Assembly: GCA_016719135.1 (NCBI GenBank)
Contig: JADKAV010000030.1
Coordinates: forward strand, 1 to 32,896
From: Micrococcales bacterium
Lineage (GTDB): Bacteria; Actinomycetota; Actinomycetes; S36-B12; UBA10799
Direction of reading: 5' to 3'
DNA: 32,896 bases
Of this stretch, positions 1-7,933 are shown one piece after another. The position numbers and the translations under genes are program-made. The notes beneath the pieces were generated by a model, which was not told where the DNA came from, searched no databases, and was given only the letters and a program-made list of their open reading frames with translations. The first letter of the stretch is position 1. Each line of letters starts with the position of its first letter.

Positions 1-908
1 TGGCCGCTGCGGTCACACCCACAGATGCGGGACTCGGTGCGCCCACCATGCTCAACCCCGTGGTGCCCAAGCGGGTGCGCCGCGCCCTGAATGTGGAAAG
101 CGGACTCAACGACGGCCTGGCGACCCCTTTGGTCCTGCTGGCGCTCACCGCATTGGCCGACGAGGAGGGCGCCACCCAACCCTCGGTGCTCAGCGTCGGA
201 CTGATCCCCGTCGTGGAGGCCCTGATCATCGCGGTCGTGATCGGACTGGTGACGGCCTGGTTCATGGACCGGTCCCGGCAGCGGCACCTGAGCGGACACC
301 GTGGCCGGGCGATCGCCACGCTGGTGCTGCCCCTGTTCCTGTTCGGGCTTGCCGAGGTGGTCGGCGCGAATGGTTTCATCACCGCGTTCGTCGGGGGGCT
401 GACGTTCGGCGCCGCGAGTAAGACCATCGAGAAGGAGCAGGAGACCTCGGAACTGCTCGAGGTCGCCGCAGACCTGATGGGTTTCGTCGTCTGGTTCTTC
501 GCCGGGGGCATCGTTCTTGCGGTGTTCAGTGACGGCTTCCGTTGGCAGTGGGTTGCCCTTGCACTGGCGGTGCTCACCGTCCTGCGCATCGTGCCCGTCT
601 GGATCAGCCTGCTGGGCACGGAATTCCGGTGGCCGACGGTGGCGTTCCTCGGCTGGTTCGGCCCGCGCGGGCTGGCCACCATCGTGTTCGGCCTGCTGGC
701 GGTCGAGGAACTGGGTGCCGACAACGCCGTGATGAATGACATTGCCGGCACGATCGTGTTCACGGTGCTGTTCAGTGTGTTCGCCCACGGGATGAGCGCG
801 GCGCCGCTGGCAGCGCGGTACGGCGCCTGGGCCAAGCGCACCCAACCGCCCATCGAGCGAGCGCCCTCGGTGGAGCCCATGCCGTCGCGCGGCCGCCACG
901 GGTACTGA
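1..908 (+). CDS. Cation/proton antiporter, CPA1/NhaP type (5' end outside window)
   Basis: This is the C-terminal part of an integral membrane cation:proton antiporter. The frame is already open at base 3, so the gene begins upstream and about 301 residues are visible. The first residues include the run VESGLNDGLATPLVLL, which matches the conserved ND-containing helix of the CPA1 (Pfam Na_H_Exchanger) family. Several hydrophobic helices follow, and later there is GPRGLATIVFGL, another conserved segment of this family. The end is a short polar, basic tail, so there is no large cytosolic C-terminal domain. The family exchanges Na+ or K+ for H+ across the cytoplasmic membrane, for pH and salt homeostasis. 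The ion specificity cannot be read from the sequence. Confidence 0.88.
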   Translation, partial: AAAVTPTDAGLGAPTMLNPVVPKRVRRALNVESGLNDGLATPLVLLALTALADEEGATQPSVLSVGLIPVVEALIIAVVIGLVTAWFMDRSRQRHLSGHRGRAIATLVLPLFLFGLAEVVGANGFITAFVGGLTFGAASKTIEKEQETSELLEVAADLMGFVVWFFAGGIVLAVFSDGFRWQWVALALAVLTVLRIVPVWISLLGTEFRWPTVAFLGWFGPRGLATIVFGLLAVEELGADNAVMNDIAGTIVFTVLFSVFAHGMSAAPLAARYGAWAKRTQPPIERAPSVEPMPSRGRHGY

Positions 909-1040
909 AGTCCCGGTCCGCACGACAGGTCGGCCGGGCCTCCAGCCTCGGGGCTCGCTGCATGGCTCGCTGGCAGGGTTTCTCAGCCCACCGCACCCCT
1001 TTGCCGGTATCGGCGCCGAGCAGCCGGGCAGTATGTGGAC

Positions 1041-1337
1041 ATGGAGAACCTCGACATCGTTCGCAACCCCGACGCCCACCGCTTCGAGATGCTGCTCGAC
1101 GGCGAGCGCATCGGTGTCATCGACTACACGCAGGACGATTGCGTGGTCACGATGACGCACACCGAAATCTCCGATGATCACAGCGGCAAGGGCTTCGCGG
1201 CCAGACTCGTCCAGGCGGCCCTTGCCGACGTACGCGACAGCGGTGAACAGGTCGTGCCGGATTGCGCCTACGTTCGCAAGTACATCGGCAAGCACCCCGA
1301 GTGGCGCGACCTGGTGGCGCAGGGACAGAACGCCTAG
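1041..1337 (+). CDS. Small GNAT-like acetyltransferase (COG2388/YidJ type)
   Basis: A 98-residue protein if started at the ATG at 1041; an in-frame GTG at 1035 would add two residues. Neither start has a strong ribosome binding site. The protein is one compact domain with the segment HSGKGFAARLVQAAL, the acetyl-CoA pyrophosphate-binding loop and following helix of minimal GNAT proteins. It ends with YIGKHPEWRDLV, the HPE(Y/W) signature typical of the COG2388 group. That group is predicted to transfer an acetyl group, and the substrate is unknown. The gene stands alone, convergent with the methyltransferase gene downstream. Family assignment is fairly secure; biological role unknown. Confidence 0.85.
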   Translation: MENLDIVRNPDAHRFEMLLDGERIGVIDYTQDDCVVTMTHTEISDDHSGKGFAARLVQAALADVRDSGEQVVPDCAYVRKYIGKHPEWRDLVAQGQNA

Positions 1338-1398
1338 CGGCGCTTCGGGTTCCGCTGCATCCCCACCATCTGCTCGACGCGGGAGTCCTTGAGGCGAA

Positions 1399-2217
1399 TC
1401 AGCCGGCCTTGACCGCCTGCAGCGTGTAGCTCAGCGGGAGACGCTCCGGACGTTCAGCCAGAACCCATTCCGCGCCTGATTTGACCATCTGTTCGGGAAT
1501 CGCGTCCCACGGAACGCTGGCATGCTCCACCAGCTGCGTGATGGTCATGCCGCGATCCAGCAGCGCCGTGACGATTTCACCGAGCCCGTGGTTCCAGCTG
1601 TGGGTCGTCGAGTTCGTCAAGGCCGCCGATGCGCTGACGTAGGTCTGCTCGACGGTCTCCACCAGGGGTTCGCCGGTCTGGAAGTAGGGGTAGTCGATGA
1701 CGAGTCGATCGGTCTGTTCATAGTCCAGTGACCACAACACGGGGTGTCCTTCGCGAAGGAACAGGCGTCCACCATCGTCCAGCAAATCCGTTACCACCTG
1801 CGCCCAACGGTCGACGTCGGGTAGCCAGCACAATGCTCCGATCCCGGTGAACACGAAATCGAATCCGTTGCGTTCGAGCACATCAGGCGCGTCGTAGACG
1901 TCGCTGTGCACGAAGTCTGTGTCCTGACCCAGATCACGCGCGAGCGTGCGGGCGACGTCCACAGCGGGCTGCGAGAAGTCCAGCCCCGTCATCCGCGCGC
2001 CCAGCCTGGCCAACGAAACCGTGTCCGTGCCGATGTGGCACTGCAGATGCACACCACGCTTGCCGCGAATGTCGCCGAGCCGAGGGACGTCGAAACGCAC
2101 CACGTCGCTGATGAAGGAAGGATCCTCCCGGAACCGGCTCAATGCGTAGTCTGGGGAGGCGGCGTGCAACCCGACCCGCTCGTCCCAGTTGCGCCGGTTC
2201 ACCTCGAAGGAGTCCAT
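1399..2217 (-). CDS. Class I SAM-dependent methyltransferase
   Basis: About 272 residues from the ATG at 2217. An upstream in-frame GTG at 2250 would add 11 residues, but the text MDSFEVNRRNWDERV looks like the natural N-terminus of this family. Motif I of the Rossmann-like fold is VHLQCHIGTDTVSLARLGA, with an acidic strand end at GLDFS that would bind the ribose of S-adenosylmethionine. Later text (FDFVFTGIGALCWLPD and DGGRLFLREGHPV) fits motifs IV to VI of class I enzymes. The substrate is not predictable. The gene is divergent from the SDR gene, with start codons about 64 bp apart, so both promoters lie in that short gap. Confidence 0.85.
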   Translation of the reverse strand: MDSFEVNRRNWDERVGLHAASPDYALSRFREDPSFISDVVRFDVPRLGDIRGKRGVHLQCHIGTDTVSLARLGARMTGLDFSQPAVDVARTLARDLGQDTDFVHSDVYDAPDVLERNGFDFVFTGIGALCWLPDVDRWAQVVTDLLDDGGRLFLREGHPVLWSLDYEQTDRLVIDYPYFQTGEPLVETVEQTYVSASAALTNSTTHSWNHGLGEIVTALLDRGMTITQLVEHASVPWDAIPEQMVKSGAEWVLAERPERLPLSYTLQAVKAG

Positions 2218-2281
2218 GGCCTGCAGGGTAGTCTGCGCCGGGATCCTCACAGCATTCCAGGATTCGGCTTACGGTGGGGTC

Positions 2282-3121
2282 ATGGCGATTGCACTCATCA
2301 CCGGCGGCGGCTCGGGCATCGGCGCGGCGACCGGCACACTCATGGCGGAAAACGGGGACACGGTCATCCTGGCCGACATCAATGTCGAGGCCGCGGACAA
2401 CGTTGCGGCCGCGATCGTGGCATCCGGCGGCAAAGCGGAATCCGCCGCCCTCGACGTGCGAGACGGTAGGGCATTCGCCGCTCTCGTCGACCGGGTGGTG
2501 GCCGATCACGGAAGGATCGACCTGATCTTCAACAATGCCGGGATCGGTGTCGGAGGGCCGATCGAGGACCTCACCGCCGAGCATTGGCAGCGGATCGTCG
2601 ACGTGAACATCATGGGCGTGGTCAACGGCATCCGCGCCGCGTACCCGCACATGATCCGGCAGGGCGATGGGCACATCGTGAACACCGCATCACTGGCGGG
2701 GCTGGTCCCGAGCCCCATGCTCGCGCCCTACGCCATGACCAAACACGCGGTGGTCGGACTGTCCCTGAGTTTGCGCCCGGAGGCAGCCCGACACGGCGTA
2801 CGGGTCACCGCCCTGTGTCCAGGTCCGACGGAGACGCCGATCCTGGACAGCAAGGGCCCGGAAGGCCTTCCCCCGAACGACGTGTTCTCCGCCCGGGACC
2901 TGCTGATGAAGGCCACCGGCGAGATCTATCCAGTAGAGGATCTGGCCGCCGAACTGGTTGCGGGGATCGCAGCCAACAAGTCCTACATCGTGGCACCTCG
3001 ACGTGCGCGTATGGCGTGGTGGATCCATCGCTTGGTGCCCGCCGTGGTCGAGAAGAACGCCATCCGACTCGTGAGTTGGGCCGTCCGGGAGGCGGAGCGG
3101 CTCGACACCAGTCGCGCGTAG
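2282..3121 (+). CDS. Short-chain dehydrogenase/reductase (classical SDR)
   Basis: 279 residues from the ATG at 2282, preceded by a G-rich ribosome binding site (GGTGGGG). All hallmarks of a classical SDR are present: the dinucleotide-binding glycine motif TGGGSGIG at residues 7-14, acidic ADIN at the end of the second strand (suggesting NAD rather than NADP), NNAG at 84-87, catalytic Ser137, and Tyr150 and Lys154 in YAMTK. The length is normal for the family. The C-terminal 60 residues are rich in Trp and Arg and could touch the membrane. The substrate is unknown. The reading frame continues upstream of 2282, but that part lies inside the divergent methyltransferase gene and is not used. Confidence 0.92.
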   Translation: MAIALITGGGSGIGAATGTLMAENGDTVILADINVEAADNVAAAIVASGGKAESAALDVRDGRAFAALVDRVVADHGRIDLIFNNAGIGVGGPIEDLTAEHWQRIVDVNIMGVVNGIRAAYPHMIRQGDGHIVNTASLAGLVPSPMLAPYAMTKHAVVGLSLSLRPEAARHGVRVTALCPGPTETPILDSKGPEGLPPNDVFSARDLLMKATGEIYPVEDLAAELVAGIAANKSYIVAPRRARMAWWIHRLVPAVVEKNAIRLVSWAVREAERLDTSRA

Positions 3122-3129
3122 TTGCTCGG

Positions 3130-4095
3130 CTACTGACCGGACGCCCCGCCGAGCCCCTCGTGGGCCGGGATGGTTCCCAGCCGACCGGCCTGGAAGTCCT
3201 CGAACGCCTGCAGGACCTCCGACCGGGTGTTCATCACGAACGGGCCCATCCAGGCGATCGGCTCGCGGATCGGCGCCCCACCGAGCAGCAGAACCTCCAT
3301 TTCGTGGGTCCGGGAGTCCTGCGTGACATCGGCGCCGAACCGGATCTCGTCACCGTGACCGAGGACCGCAAGCTGACCGTCGCGGATCGGGGTCCCGTTC
3401 ACGGTTCCCCGGCCCGCAAGCACATAGAGCAGCGCATTGAAGTCGGGGCGCCACGGAAGATTCACCTGGGCCCCCTTCGACACCGAGACGTGTGCCATCG
3501 ATATGGGTGTGGTCGTGGATCCGGGCCCGGAGATGCCGCCGACGTCACCGGCGATCACCCGGATCAGAGCACCCGCATCCGAGGTGGTCGCCAGACCGAC
3601 CTGACTGGCGCGTAGATCCTGGTAGCGCGGAGTGGCCAGCTTCTGCGTGCGCGGCAGGTTGACCCATAACTGGACACCGTGGAACAGTCCCCCTGATGCC
3701 ACGAGATCCTCCGGGGGGCGCTCGATGTGCAGCAGGCCCGAACCGGCGGTCATCCACTGGGTGTCACCGTTGGTGATCAGCCCACCGCCACCGTGGGAGT
3801 CGGCGTGCTCGAAGGTCCCGTCCATGATGTAGGTGACGGTCTCGAATCCGCGGTGGGGATGCCAGGGCGTGCCTTTCGGCTCACCGGCGGCGTACTCGAC
3901 CTCACCCATCTGATCCATGTGGATGAACGGGTCGGTCAATTCCAGGGGGACACCGGCGAATGCGCGCCGGACGGGGAACCCCTCGCCTTCGAAACCACGA
4001 GGTGCGGTGGTGATGGACATGACCTCTCGGGGCTGCTTCGTAGACGTCGCTACGCGCGGCAGCACCGTCAGGTCGTCGACATGAATCGCGGGCAT
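3130..4095 (-). CDS. Pirin family protein
   Basis: 321 residues. The start is the ATG at 4095, which has an excellent ribosome binding site (AAAGGAGG, six bases upstream); the open frame extends further but without comparable signals. This is a bicupin. The N-terminal cupin carries the metal ligands expected of pirins: HPH in WHPHRGFET (His79, His81), then His123 and Glu125 in SGLLHIE. The family binds a single iron, and some bacterial members show quercetinase activity or act as redox-sensitive partners. The true role here is unknown. The gene converges with the SDR gene, with stop codons about 8 bp apart. A perfect inverted repeat lies 28-47 bp upstream of the start, so a repressor probably controls it. 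Confidence 0.93.
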   Translation of the reverse strand: MPAIHVDDLTVLPRVATSTKQPREVMSITTAPRGFEGEGFPVRRAFAGVPLELTDPFIHMDQMGEVEYAAGEPKGTPWHPHRGFETVTYIMDGTFEHADSHGGGGLITNGDTQWMTAGSGLLHIERPPEDLVASGGLFHGVQLWVNLPRTQKLATPRYQDLRASQVGLATTSDAGALIRVIAGDVGGISGPGSTTTPISMAHVSVSKGAQVNLPWRPDFNALLYVLAGRGTVNGTPIRDGQLAVLGHGDEIRFGADVTQDSRTHEMEVLLLGGAPIREPIAWMGPFVMNTRSEVLQAFEDFQAGRLGTIPAHEGLGGASGQ

Positions 4096-4122
4096 GATGG
4101 CCTCCTTTACAGCCGGTACAAC

Positions 4123-4142
4123 ATAGTTGAGAGTACAACTAT
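4123..4142 (-). promoter_or_regulatory. Inverted-repeat operator upstream of pirin gene
   Basis: The sequence ATAGTTG-(6 nt)-CAACTAT is a perfect 7-bp inverted repeat, centred about 37 bp upstream of the pirin start codon. On the minus strand a possible -10 (TATGTT) overlaps its distal arm and a possible -35 (TTGTGG) lies 19 bp upstream of that. A further GTTGTAC half-site flanks it. The size and AT-rich symmetric arms resemble MarR- or HxlR-type operators. The regulator is not encoded next to it. Confidence 0.6.
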
Positions 4143-4247
4143 TCCCACAATCGCGCCAGAGTGCGAGCATCAGGGTTCCGGCCCAGTTGAAGACCGGACG
4201 CGCTGTCGGGCAAATTGGCCGGCCAGGTGGTCACGCACCCCCGCGAA

Positions 4248-4367
4248 ACAGACGTTGGAGATCCGCACAGACGTTGGAATTGCGCGGCCGTTCTTCCTCC
4301 AACGCCTTTACCCATATCCAGCGCCCGTACCTAACTCCAACGGCTACCGGGTGGGGTAGGCGTTGGA
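4248..4367. repeat. Five copies of the 7-mer CGTTGGA in noncoding DNA
   Basis: The gap 4096-4469 between the UPF0182 gene and the pirin gene holds no convincing gene. Within it CGTTGGA occurs at 4253, 4272 and 4361 on the plus strand and at 4298 and 4336 on the minus strand. The first two lie in a 12-bp direct repeat, ACAGACGTTGGA, starting at 4248 and 4267. Facing copies could pair as hairpins, for example 4272-4278 with 4298-4304. This could be an operator cluster, a structured 3' end for the UPF0182 transcript, or a remnant element. Confidence 0.55.
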
Positions 4368-4469
4368 ACTGCACCTCGAGCCCTGAAGCAACGGCCGTGC
4401 GGCCATTCGCGGATCGGCGTGCCTGCCTTCCTCGAACGTGCGCCACCACCCGAGCGCGACAGCGAACTC

Positions 4470-7451
4470 CTAGGCGGCGGGCTGAGTGTCAGCCGCCGGC
4501 GCGGCGGTTGGCTCTGGAGCCGGCGTTCCGGCATCCAGCGGCGCATCCGGGGCCGGAGATTCCTCAGGCGTGGGTGAGGCCTCCGGCAAGGGCTCGACCT
4601 CGTTGCCCGTGTCGGAACGCGCGATGCGGCGCTGCGCGTCGATCGCCCGGTTGATGGCGTCCTGCAGATCGTCCTGCGCCTTGCCGTAGGCCGTGAAGTT
4701 TCCGTCGCGCAGGGCGCGCTCGGAGGCCCGCAGCGCAGCGTCGGCATCGGCCAGGGCTCGCGTCAGATCCTGAGCAGGCGTCGTCTGCTTCTTGCCACCC
4801 TTGTCGTTCTGGTTGTCCTGCTCGGCGACGGTCGCGCCAAGCACCTTCGCCAGCGCATCTTCCAGGTTGCGCTCGAAGGCGACCTCCTGGCCGAAGGACA
4901 CCAGCACCCGCCGCAGCAACGGATACCCGTCCTGGGCCGCCCGGACATACACCGGCTCCACGTACAAGAAACCGTCCGCAACCGGCAGGGACAGCAGGTT
5001 ACCCAGCACCACCTCGGAGCCACCACGACGCAGCAACGACAGCTCCGTGGCCACTTCTGGGTTGGATTCGAAGGTGTTCTGCACCTGCAGCGGCCCCGGG
5101 ATCACGCTGTTGCGCGGTAATTGCAACACACGTAACTTCCCGTATCCCGGCCCCGGTTCGGAGCTCGCACTCATGAACGCGGCAAGGGTCTGGCGTCTGA
5201 CCGGCGAGAACGTCGTGGTCAAAGCGAACTCCTGGGACACCTGATCGGGCATCCGCAGCGTCAGGTAATACGGCGGTTGCGGCTTGCCCGCGGCCTGCTG
5301 TGTCGGATCGGTCGGGACGTACCAGAAGTCCTGCCCGGAGTAGAACGAGCCCGGATCGGTGACGTGATAACGGCTGTAGACCAGGCGCTGGGTCTTGAAA
5401 ATGTCCTCCGGATAGCGCACGTGCGCCTGCAACTCGGCCGGCATCTCACTGGCCGGCTGGACGGTGTCAGGGAATGCCTTGTTCCAGGCCTGCAGGATCG
5501 GGTCCGAGGAATCCCACGCATACAGCTTCACGGTGCCGTCGTAGGCATCCACGACCGCCTTCACACTGTTGCGTACGTAATTGACGAAGTCCTGATCCAC
5601 ATTCACGCCGCGTCTTACCGTCAGCGAGTCGCTGATCGCGTCGGACCACCGCAGGCGCGCCGAATAGGGATAGGAGTCGCTGGTCGTGTAACCGTCGACC
5701 AGCCACACGATCCGGCCGTTGACCACCGCAGGGTATGGATCGGCGTCCACCCGCATCCAGGGGGCGACGCTGCGCACCCGGGTCAGGGGGTCGCGGTCGT
5801 ACAGGATCTTCGAGCCGGAGCCGATCTGGCTGGACAGCAGGATGTTCGGCTCGGAGAACTTGGCCGCGTACATCATGCGGTTCAGCGGCGAACCCACGTC
5901 GACGCCCCCGATGCCGGTGTAGGTGTTGTTGCGCTGACCGGTCGGGCTGGTGTCGTCGGGGAAGTCCAGTTCCCGTGGGTCGCCGGGTCCGCCCACGATG
6001 GAGTAGGTCGGGGACTTCTCACCGAAGTACACGCGGGGCTGCTCGATCTCCAACTCGCCCACCGGCGGGATGTCCTTGGCGAAGAACTCCGGCTCCCCCT
6101 CGGCGTTCGCGCGGTTGTCGTAGGCGGCCACAAGGCCGTACCCGTGGGTGTACACGAGCGTGTCGTTGGCCCAGTTGCGCTGCGCGGGCGGGACTGCCGA
6201 GAGGTCGACCTCACGGGTGGCCACGATCGCACCGCTGCGTCCATTGGGCAGCTGATACCGGTCCACGTCCAACGTGTCGGGGAACGAGTAGAAGGTACGG
6301 ATCTGCTGCAACTGGCGGAACGTGGGCGACACGATGGCCGGATCCAACAGCCGGATGTTGTCCAGAGTCCCCTTGTCAGCGGTCAGGGACTCCTCGTTCG
6401 GCTGGGCCACCGCGGAGTACTCGTCGCTTTGCACATTCGACAGGTTGTAGGCATCGCGCGTGGCCTGGATGTTACGGCTGATGTACGGCGCTTCCTTGCC
6501 GGGCTCGTTGGGCCGCACCTGGAACTGCTGCACGATCGCCGGGTAGATCCCGCCGATGACCAGCGCACTGACCGCCAGCAGCCCCAGACCGACCAGCGGC
6601 AAGGTCCAGGTCCGGCGGAAGATGTTCAGGAAGAACAGCACCGCGCAGACCAGGGCGATGAACGTCAGGATGGTCTTCGCGGGCAGCACCGCTTCGACGT
6701 CGCGATATTTCAGGCCAGTGAAGCCTTCGACGAAGTCTTCCTGCTTCAGCGACAGCGCGAAGCGGTCCAGCCAGTAGGCGACGGCCTTCAGCAGGCAGAT
6801 CAGGCCCAGCAGCAGTGAGATCTGGACCTGCGCGGCCTCCGAGGCCTGCACGCCGTTCTGCAGGCGCACTCCGCCGTACAGGTAATGCACGGATACAACC
6901 AGCATCAGCGTCAGGAACAAGGCCATGAAGCCGAACCCGGTCAGGTAACGCAGGAACGGCAGCTTGAAGACGAAGAACCCGATATCCATGCCGAACTGCG
7001 GGTCCTGGGTGCCGAACGTGCCGCCGTTGCGGAACAACATCCAGCGGCTCCACTCGGCGGTACCCGACAGACCAGCCAGAGTTCCGAGGAAGCCGGCGAT
7101 GCCGAGCAACAGCCACTTGCGGATCGGTTCGACGCTCTGCCGGTAGCCCTCCATGCTGGCGGACAGGCGGGGGTCGTAGTCCGGGCGCGTGCGGTAGGCG
7201 ATGTACATACCGGCCCCGACGATCAGGCCCATCAGCAGGCCGAAGGCCACGAACAACAGGGATCGCACCCCGATGACGGTGGTGAACACACTGGTGAAAT
7301 CCACCGAGCGGAACCACAGCAGGTCGGTGTAGATCGAGGTGAAGATGAGGAACACGACCAGCAGGCCGGCAAGGACCGCAAGGGTCATCGCCAGGACGCG
7401 ACCTTTGGGCCCACGGTTCGCGGTGGGTTTCGTGGCGGTATCGAACGTCAC
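4470..7451 (-). CDS. UPF0182 family integral membrane protein
   Basis: 993 residues from a GTG start at 7451 with GAAGG upstream. The length matches the family (COG1615; mycobacterial Rv3193c is about this size). About seven hydrophobic segments fill the first 320 residues (for example VLAMTLAVLAGLLVVFLIF). A long extracytoplasmic region follows, with conserved text such as NIRLLDPAIVSPTFRQLQQI and YSIVGGPGDPRELDFP. The tail after about residue 945 is low-complexity, rich in Pro, Glu and Ala, and probably disordered. No enzymatic activity is established for the family. The gene is divergent from the PPA1309-type gene, with only 27 bp between start codons. Confidence 0.93.
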   Translation of the reverse strand: MTFDTATKPTANRGPKGRVLAMTLAVLAGLLVVFLIFTSIYTDLLWFRSVDFTSVFTTVIGVRSLLFVAFGLLMGLIVGAGMYIAYRTRPDYDPRLSASMEGYRQSVEPIRKWLLLGIAGFLGTLAGLSGTAEWSRWMLFRNGGTFGTQDPQFGMDIGFFVFKLPFLRYLTGFGFMALFLTLMLVVSVHYLYGGVRLQNGVQASEAAQVQISLLLGLICLLKAVAYWLDRFALSLKQEDFVEGFTGLKYRDVEAVLPAKTILTFIALVCAVLFFLNIFRRTWTLPLVGLGLLAVSALVIGGIYPAIVQQFQVRPNEPGKEAPYISRNIQATRDAYNLSNVQSDEYSAVAQPNEESLTADKGTLDNIRLLDPAIVSPTFRQLQQIRTFYSFPDTLDVDRYQLPNGRSGAIVATREVDLSAVPPAQRNWANDTLVYTHGYGLVAAYDNRANAEGEPEFFAKDIPPVGELEIEQPRVYFGEKSPTYSIVGGPGDPRELDFPDDTSPTGQRNNTYTGIGGVDVGSPLNRMMYAAKFSEPNILLSSQIGSGSKILYDRDPLTRVRSVAPWMRVDADPYPAVVNGRIVWLVDGYTTSDSYPYSARLRWSDAISDSLTVRRGVNVDQDFVNYVRNSVKAVVDAYDGTVKLYAWDSSDPILQAWNKAFPDTVQPASEMPAELQAHVRYPEDIFKTQRLVYSRYHVTDPGSFYSGQDFWYVPTDPTQQAAGKPQPPYYLTLRMPDQVSQEFALTTTFSPVRRQTLAAFMSASSEPGPGYGKLRVLQLPRNSVIPGPLQVQNTFESNPEVATELSLLRRGGSEVVLGNLLSLPVADGFLYVEPVYVRAAQDGYPLLRRVLVSFGQEVAFERNLEDALAKVLGATVAEQDNQNDKGGKKQTTPAQDLTRALADADAALRASERALRDGNFTAYGKAQDDLQDAINRAIDAQRRIARSDTGNEVEPLPEASPTPEESPAPDAPLDAGTPAPEPTAAPAADTQPAA

Positions 7452-7478
7452 GCCTTCAGACTACGAGACGATGGTGAC

Positions 7479-7874
7479 ATGCACCCGACCCCGCACCTCG
7501 AAACCGTGATCCGCGACCTCGACCGGCACGTCGCACGCGACGGATGGGCGCAGCCGCCCCGCCTGTTCGCGCTGGTCGTTGAACAAGAAGGTGTCTCGGT
7601 GGTGGAGCAGGCCTGGGACAGCGACGGCGAGGACCTGATCGGTGATCTGGCCCGGATCAGCTGGCCGGAGGACGTGAGCGGGGCCGCCGTGAGCGTGCAG
7701 CGCGTTCTGGAACCCGATCATGACGTACGTGTGACCGTCGCGGCCCTGCGCAACCAAGAGGTCGGCACGGCAATCCGGTACCGCGCCCACGACTCCGAGG
7801 AAGAGGTGGCCGTCGCGCCCACGCTCATGCCGCGGCTCGAGCGGGCGGTGTGGGACACCCTGCAGGTCCAGTAA
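7479..7874 (+). CDS. PPA1309 family conserved hypothetical protein
   Basis: 131 residues, starting at the ATG at 7479 (MHPTPHLETV). The open frame extends upstream only because it runs antisense through the UPF0182 gene. The protein is soluble and mixed alpha/beta, with recognisable family text (RLFALVVEQEG, ISWPEDVSGAAVSVQRV, RYRAHDSEEEVAVAPTLMPRL). It is an actinobacteria-restricted family of unknown function that typically sits beside UPF0182 and the PDZ/Lon protease gene, as it does here. The only start-site support is context and family length; the ribosome binding site is weak. Confidence 0.85.
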   Translation: MHPTPHLETVIRDLDRHVARDGWAQPPRLFALVVEQEGVSVVEQAWDSDGEDLIGDLARISWPEDVSGAAVSVQRVLEPDHDVRVTVAALRNQEVGTAIRYRAHDSEEEVAVAPTLMPRLERAVWDTLQVQ

Positions 7875-7933
7875 GGGTGCGTGGCATTGCACAGCCATCC
7901 GGTCGGTGATCGGTGGAGTCGCGCACGCCCTGC

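Noticed and set aside
1334..1405. Minus-strand text reading LKDSRVEQMVGMQRNPKRR and ending at a stop
   Set aside because: It looks protein-like, but no start or family could be assigned. It lies in another frame past the methyltransferase stop, which itself ends normally, so a frameshift is not needed.
5277..6818. 513-residue open frame on the plus strand
   Set aside because: It is antisense to the UPF0182 gene; the composition (His, Arg, Gln, Gly-rich) is typical of a GC-rich shadow frame and no family is recognisable.
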